Shown piece by piece: positions 59,515 through 64,000 of a stretch of DNA of 64,000 bases. The notes beneath the pieces are model-generated. The model made no database searches. It was given only the letters and a program-made list of their open reading frames with translations, and had not been told where the DNA came from. How positions within the stretch are numbered: position 1 is the stretch's first letter; each line of letters begins with the position of its first letter. Location of the stretch: positions 3,297,501 to 3,361,500 of the forward strand of contig NZ_JAJJMP010000001.1 of assembly GCF_020905415.1 (NCBI RefSeq), written 5' to 3'. The stretch comes from Myroides oncorhynchi (GTDB taxonomy: Bacteria; Bacteroidota; Bacteroidia; Flavobacteriales; Flavobacteriaceae). A program made the position numbers and the translations under genes.

Positions 59515-61518
59515 CTACTTCTTCTTATTAATCAAATGAGCCAATTCTGGATCGTTTTCAATGCGTTTTAGCTCTGAATCAATAATTGATTCTACATCAA
59601 GTTTAACTTGTCTGTAATTGGCTTGAATCGTTTTATCTAAGGTATTATTACCATTAGCATCTAAAAAAGAAGTTATCTGTGGTATCTTTTGATAGGCTTT
59701 CATTTCTTTAGATACCTTATCATTATCAACTACTATTTCTGAGTGAAATATCTTTTGCTCTATACGCTCATCAAAATTATCTGAGACAGCCCCCACAAAC
59801 ATTCCTTGTGTGAGAGTTGCTATTTTAGAAGCAGGAATAAGCGTATCAAGCTGGGTAGAGAAGGAGGTTGAGCGGTCATTTCTATTAATGGAAATACTTT
59901 GACGTTTTTGAAGGATTTTACCAAAGCGTTCTGATAGAGCTTTAGCTGTATCTCCAACTACTTGACCTGAGAAAATATTTCCAACTGTATTTTGAATTAC
60001 TTTACTTTCTTTATCTCCATAATCTCTATTAAGCTGTGAGAAGTCTTGAAACCCTAAACACACCGCTACTTTATTACTACGGGCAGTCGCAATAAGATTA
60101 TCAAGTCCTCTAAAGTAGATAGTCGGTAATTCATCTATGATAACAGAACTTTTAAGTTGTCCTTTTTTATTGATTAGTTTTACAATACGTGAGTTATAAA
60201 GCCCAAGAGCGGCAGAGTAGATGTTTTGGCGATCGGGGTTATTTCCCACACAGAGTATTTTAGGCGCTGCCGGATTATTAATATCCAAAGTAAAATCATC
60301 TCCTGTCATTACCCAATACAGCGATGGAGAAATCATACGAGAGAGTGGTATTTTAGCCGAAGCTATTTGCCCTTGTAATTGGTCTTGTGCTCCTCCTTCC
60401 CATGCATCCATAAAAGGAGAGAGGTAATTTTCTAAATCAGAATAGGAGGTAAGGATGGTAAATACATCTGCATATTTTTTATTTAAAAGCTCGATAGCAT
60501 GAGGAAATGTACAATATTTCCCATTTTGATAAATCTTCAAAAACCAAATAATAGCTGCTAATAGTATGATGGGTGATTCTACAAAGAAGTCTCCTTGTTT
60601 TTGTATCCATGAGCGGTTAAGATTTAGCATGATGGTATAGGCTGATTCATAGGCATCAGATATATCTGTCATAAACGATGGGTTAATCGGATTACAACGA
60701 TGACTAAGACTTGGATCATCAAAGTTGATGACATAAAACTTGGGAGCAATAGTGTATTTATCTTTATGTAAAAGCAGATGATTATAAGCGATAGTTGATA
60801 AGTCATGGAACTTAAAATCGTAGATATACATGGAGAATCCCTTTTCAATTTGTTGTTTGATAAAGCTATTTACCACAGCATAGGATTTACCAGAACCAGG
60901 TGTACCCAATACAATTGTTGCCCGAAAAGGATTAACGATATTTATCCAACCACTGTTCCATTTACCTTTGTAATAGAATCTTGAAGGAAGATTTACGGAG
61001 TATTCATTTTCAATATGGCGAGTCTCTTGCATAAAACTTTCATTCTCAAAATTAAATACATCTTGCATAAGGTTGTCGTTTAATAGTCTACTAATCCAAG
61101 CGCCAGATACCAAAAGTAGGATATAGCCTAAGAATGTACTTGCGATATACAGTATAGCGCTCCAAGCGTAGCTAAAATCAAGTAAAAAGAAGTTGAAAAA
61201 GAACAAACTAAAACCAACTGTAAAAACACCTATGATTTTAGAGATTGTTATCTTTTCATGTTTTACGCCTTTGCCTCCCCACAGGCTTAAAGAGAGTAAA
61301 ACTAGACAAAAGAGTTTAGTATAAAGTAAATGGGAAAACAGTCCCGCTGTTTGATTAAAGTTAACTAGTATTCGATCTATAACAGCGTGTGTTACTTCAA
61401 GGCTTAAAAAGAAAGAATAACAATACCAGTATAGGTGCATAAGCATAAGTAAAATACTTACTGCTCGCATAAATGCTAAGATTTTAGCGAGCGCTTTTAA
61501 ATCGTCTTCTGAATGCAT
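59515..61518 (-). CDS. type IV coupling protein (TraG/TraD, MobC of Bacteroidetes ICEs)
   Basis: The 667-residue protein has four hydrophobic helices in the first 150 residues. A P-loop VLGTPGSGKSYAVVNSF lies near residue 206, YIYDFKFHDLS in the ATPase core, and Walker B KSSVIIDELPTIYF near residue 460. It links the relaxase-DNA complex to the secretion channel during conjugation. It is read opposite to MobA and MobB. A 16.2-16.4 kb fragment is a relic of a close homologue. Confidence 0.92.
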   Translation of the reverse strand: MHSEDDLKALAKILAFMRAVSILLMLMHLYWYCYSFFLSLEVTHAVIDRILVNFNQTAGLFSHLLYTKLFCLVLLSLSLWGGKGVKHEKITISKIIGVFTVGFSLFFFNFFLLDFSYAWSAILYIASTFLGYILLLVSGAWISRLLNDNLMQDVFNFENESFMQETRHIENEYSVNLPSRFYYKGKWNSGWINIVNPFRATIVLGTPGSGKSYAVVNSFIKQQIEKGFSMYIYDFKFHDLSTIAYNHLLLHKDKYTIAPKFYVINFDDPSLSHRCNPINPSFMTDISDAYESAYTIMLNLNRSWIQKQGDFFVESPIILLAAIIWFLKIYQNGKYCTFPHAIELLNKKYADVFTILTSYSDLENYLSPFMDAWEGGAQDQLQGQIASAKIPLSRMISPSLYWVMTGDDFTLDINNPAAPKILCVGNNPDRQNIYSAALGLYNSRIVKLINKKGQLKSSVIIDELPTIYFRGLDNLIATARSNKVAVCLGFQDFSQLNRDYGDKESKVIQNTVGNIFSGQVVGDTAKALSERFGKILQKRQSISINRNDRSTSFSTQLDTLIPASKIATLTQGMFVGAVSDNFDERIEQKIFHSEIVVDNDKVSKEMKAYQKIPQITSFLDANGNNTLDKTIQANYRQVKLDVESIIDSELKRIENDPELAHLINKKK

Positions 61519-61668
61519 AATAAATGTAATTAAGATTAACGATTTAAAGTAAAATTGTATTGGAGAAAGCGCCTTGTAATGGAATGCAGTGGTTTTGTTT
61601 GGCTACGTTAGATTGATAGTTTTATTTTAATTAAATTGCTAATATTTAATATCAACAGAATAGATAAG

Positions 61669-63381
61669 ATGAGTAAACAGGAGAGAAGTATTGACTATGT
61701 TTATGATAATGTGGAAAAGAAAATTATAGATTTAAATAGTATTATTAAATCTCAAAAAGATGGTTTTGAAATAAGAGATCAATACAATTCGAATACTATT
61801 AGATTTTCGTGTATTGAGTGTAAACAAAAGTTAGTGTGTTCTAATAGTAAAAGGGATACTGTCTATTTTAGACATAATAAAAATTCTGAGTATTGTATTT
61901 TAATGGATTCTGAAGTCGAATCAAATATAGATTTACTTAATAGTTACAAGCTTAATGCTTATAATAGAGAAAGCCCAAGGCATAAAGAATTAAAGAATAA
62001 ATTAGGACAATTATTAATAAAAGAACCAGGTGTAGATATCGGTTCTATAGATATTGATTCAAAGTTTATTTTTGGAATTGGTGGTAAAAGAAGACCTGAT
62101 GTATATTGTGAATATAAAGGATTGAAACTAGCTTTTGAAATACAGTTGTCTAGTTTGCCATTGCACTATATTAAACACAGGTATTATTTTTATAAAAGTA
62201 ATGGAATTTATCTTATCTGGATAATAGATTTAAAAAGTTTACCTGTAGATTTAGATAATTATATACGTGATATAAAGCATGTTTGGAGTGATCACAATTT
62301 GTTTAGTATTGCAGATCATGAGAATGAAAAACTTGTATTTACATGTAATTATAAGCAAGCATTTATCTATAATAATAAAGAAGTTCATAGTAAATGGATG
62401 AAAAAAGATATTTCACTGAGTGATTTATCCTTTAATCGTACTGAATATTATTGTTTGTATTATCTTTTTAATACTGAACTTAATATCAAAAAACTAGAAT
62501 TAGTTCAAATAAAGCAAAATATAGAGGATCAAAAGGAAGAAGAAGATCGAAAAATTAGAAAAAAGGAGGCAGAAGATAGAATGAAAAACTTGTTAGGAAA
62601 AGTAAGAACTTATAGAAATAAAGGTTGGAATTTTTATGGAATAAAAAAAGAAGTAGATGGGTTTAATTATCTGGAAGTAGAACTTTTAAACTCTTCAGTG
62701 AATTGGAATATGAACATAGAAGGAATTCCACTTATTTTGTATTATATACGAGAATATGAATTTGGGGAAGAAGAAAGGGAAAGCTCAATGAATATAGTAG
62801 AGTTTTTGCTAACAACTATGAACTTTAACTTCGATATAAATGTAAAAGACAAGTTAGGAAATGGGGTAATGGACTATTTGTATGCTAATGATTATTTATT
62901 AAAAAGACTCTACAAAGTTGAAAAGTTTATTTTCTATCGTGGTTATCAGCCCACTGAACAGGATAAAGATTTATTAGTTTCAAAAGTGGGGAAGTTTTGG
63001 GATTCAAAGTACCTTGAATGGATGTATTATTCTAATTTTAGGAGGTTAGAAGAACTGGATAAAGTACGAAATATACTTAGTTTTCTTTTATTTGTTGAAT
63101 CTGCCAAAAGAATGCAAATAATTGGAAAGAACCTTAAAAATTGGGTTCAGTATTTAATACTTGTCCTAAATCAGAACAAGAACCTTCATCAATATTTTGT
63201 TTATGTGTTAATTAAAACAAAATTAGGTGTTGAATTAGAAAAAGTAGATAAAAAGAAAACAATAGCTAATAGACTAAATAGTCTAATTAATGAAGAAAAT
63301 GACTCAACATACTATAATATACTTTTTAAAGTACATCCTGATATTTTTAAAGATTACATAGCTTCCAAACTAATCCTTTAA
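61669..63381 (+). CDS. CoiA-like/DUF6035-type protein, predicted PD-(D/E)xK nuclease
   Basis: The 570-residue protein (ATG 61669) has an N-terminal zinc-knuckle-like CIECKQKLVCSNS segment and FRHNKNSEYC (residues about 45-80). A nuclease-like core follows with RPDVYCEYKGLKLAFEIQLSS near residue 142, giving Asp and Glu-x-Gln of the PD-(D/E)xK fold. The C-terminal half is helical with no assigned domain. It resembles CoiA-type competence nucleases and DUF6035. Its position between coupling protein and relaxase genes may mean a role in DNA entry, or it may be cargo. Confidence 0.62.
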   Translation: MSKQERSIDYVYDNVEKKIIDLNSIIKSQKDGFEIRDQYNSNTIRFSCIECKQKLVCSNSKRDTVYFRHNKNSEYCILMDSEVESNIDLLNSYKLNAYNRESPRHKELKNKLGQLLIKEPGVDIGSIDIDSKFIFGIGGKRRPDVYCEYKGLKLAFEIQLSSLPLHYIKHRYYFYKSNGIYLIWIIDLKSLPVDLDNYIRDIKHVWSDHNLFSIADHENEKLVFTCNYKQAFIYNNKEVHSKWMKKDISLSDLSFNRTEYYCLYYLFNTELNIKKLELVQIKQNIEDQKEEEDRKIRKKEAEDRMKNLLGKVRTYRNKGWNFYGIKKEVDGFNYLEVELLNSSVNWNMNIEGIPLILYYIREYEFGEEERESSMNIVEFLLTTMNFNFDINVKDKLGNGVMDYLYANDYLLKRLYKVEKFIFYRGYQPTEQDKDLLVSKVGKFWDSKYLEWMYYSNFRRLEELDKVRNILSFLLFVESAKRMQIIGKNLKNWVQYLILVLNQNKNLHQYFVYVLIKTKLGVELEKVDKKKTIANRLNSLINEENDSTYYNILFKVHPDIFKDYIASKLIL

Positions 63382-63412
63382 AGACCAGATTATAAAGGTT
63401 CGTTTAAGTAAA

Positions 63413-63440
63413 TCTTATATTGACACAAATCAATATAAGA
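63413..63440. other. inverted repeat before mobA, candidate oriT or operator
   Basis: TCTTATATTGA (63413-63423) and TCAATATAAGA (63430-63440) form 11-bp perfect arms around CACAAA, 4 bases before the mobA start. An origin of transfer or a MobA autoregulatory site is expected close to the mob genes. Confidence 0.5.
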
Positions 63441-63444
63441 CACC

Positions 63445-63873
63445 ATGCAAACTACCAATAAAAACAAAGGAGGAAGAAAACTAAAATCCAATCCTAAAAA
63501 ATACAGACATGTTTTTAGACTCACTGAATCTGAAAATAATAGACTGCTTGCTTTGTTTACATCATCAGGAATGACAAACAAAGCAAGCTTTCTTGTTTCT
63601 ATGCTTTTAGATAGACAAGTTAAAACACTCAAAGTAGATGTAGCAGCACTGCAATATCATGCTACTCTTACCAAACTATTTAATCAATTTAGAGCAGTAG
63701 GAGTGAACTACAATCAAATAGTAAAACTTTGTAACCAGTACTTCTCTGAAGATAAAGCGAGACGTTCTATCTCAAAACTTGAAGAATATACCAAGGACTT
63801 ATCTAAACTTTGTTACTATATGATCAAGCTGACCAAGGAGTTTGAAGAGAAACATCTAAATTCTAATCTATAA
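63445..63873 (+). CDS. mobA: MobA-type relaxosome accessory protein
   Basis: The 142-residue basic protein starts GGRKLKSNPKKYRHVFRLTE, followed by helices with MTNKASFLVSMLLDRQVKTLKVD. It ends with a MobC-like part (LTKLFNQFRAVGVNYNQIVKLCNQYFSED). A ribbon-helix-helix relaxosome protein that binds near oriT is the usual role. It is 3 bases before the relaxase gene. Confidence 0.86.
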   Translation: MQTTNKNKGGRKLKSNPKKYRHVFRLTESENNRLLALFTSSGMTNKASFLVSMLLDRQVKTLKVDVAALQYHATLTKLFNQFRAVGVNYNQIVKLCNQYFSEDKARRSISKLEEYTKDLSKLCYYMIKLTKEFEEKHLNSNL

Positions 63874-63876
63874 GTT

Positions 63877-64000
63877 ATGATAGCTAAGATTGGTAAAGGA
63901 AGTAATCTTATTGGAGCTTTGTCCTACAATCAATTAAAAGTTGATAAAGGACAAGGTTCTGTTTTGTTTACAAACAACTTGACTGAACCAACTAACACAT
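63877..64000 (+). CDS. mobB: MobB-type relaxase, N-terminal part
   Basis: The ATG at 63877 opens a frame to the window edge that reads MIAKIGKGSNLIGALSYNQL, then DKGQGSVLFTNNL. This is the start of relaxase/mobilisation nuclease (MobP1-like) proteins of Bacteroidetes ICEs. The catalytic Tyr and His cluster lies beyond the window. Confidence 0.85.
   Translation, partial: MIAKIGKGSNLIGALSYNQLKVDKGQGSVLFTNNLTEPTNT

Noticed and set aside
1..64000. CRISPR array or cas genes
   Set aside because: I saw no regularly spaced repeats with unique spacers and no Cas-like protein.

Overview
The window looks like the chromosome of a flavobacterium, perhaps Myroides or a close relative. The genus is inference from protein style; no rRNA or marker gene is present. 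The DNA is AT-rich. Several genes have the Bacteroidetes promoter form (TTG, about 19 bases, TAnnTTTG) and lack strong Shine-Dalgarno sites. Phylum-typical families are present: SusC/SusD, RteC, DUF3945, ISAon1 and an ACR3/ArsEFG-type arsenic operon.

Positions 1-13600 are ordinary flexible chromosome. They hold the end of sulfite reductase, a cysteine-rich leader peptide ahead of a siroheme-synthase/TSUP-transporter fusion, an ohrR-ohr peroxide operon, and a run of small oxidoreductases and hydrolases. Each of these is paired with its own regulator (HxlR, Fur-type, two Crp/Fnr-type, LysR), and clear palindromic operators lie in several divergent gaps.

Positions 13600-18900 are a scrap yard. 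There is a decayed ABC ATPase fragment and two pieces of an older conjugative element: a radC leader and a slice of the coupling protein gene. Both match intact copies at 59.3-60.2 kb. Between them lies a MerR-controlled cysteine-hydrolase/NTF2-like pair. An ISAon1-type insertion sequence follows, split by an IS1595-type element; both insertions can be undone on paper to the base.

From about 19 kb to the right edge is an integrative conjugative element (ICE) of the Bacteroidetes type. It starts with a tyrosine integrase and an excisionase-like protein. In the right half are RteC, an HTH protein, DUF3945, topoisomerase, ArdA, RadC, the TraG/MobC coupling protein, MobA and the start of the MobB relaxase; the transfer genes should lie beyond the window. 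Its cargo is (a) a YobI-like membrane NTPase with a HEPN-type protein, (b) an arsenic and organoarsenical resistance operon whose arsF is cut by an IS66 element with a perfect 8-bp target duplication, (c) a SusC/SusD/lipoprotein/S9 peptidase uptake operon, (d) an XRE/OLD-nuclease/UvrD-helicase operon resembling Gabija, and (e) a SIR2-HerA pair of the known antiphage type.

The most unusual signals are a roughly 290-nt, highly structured, apparently free-standing RNA on the minus strand next to the OLD/UvrD operon (47465-47762), with its own -7 box and intrinsic terminator; the YobI/HEPN pair; and a conserved structured leader ahead of radC that survives in both the intact and the relict element. 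The defence functions are inferences from family and context.
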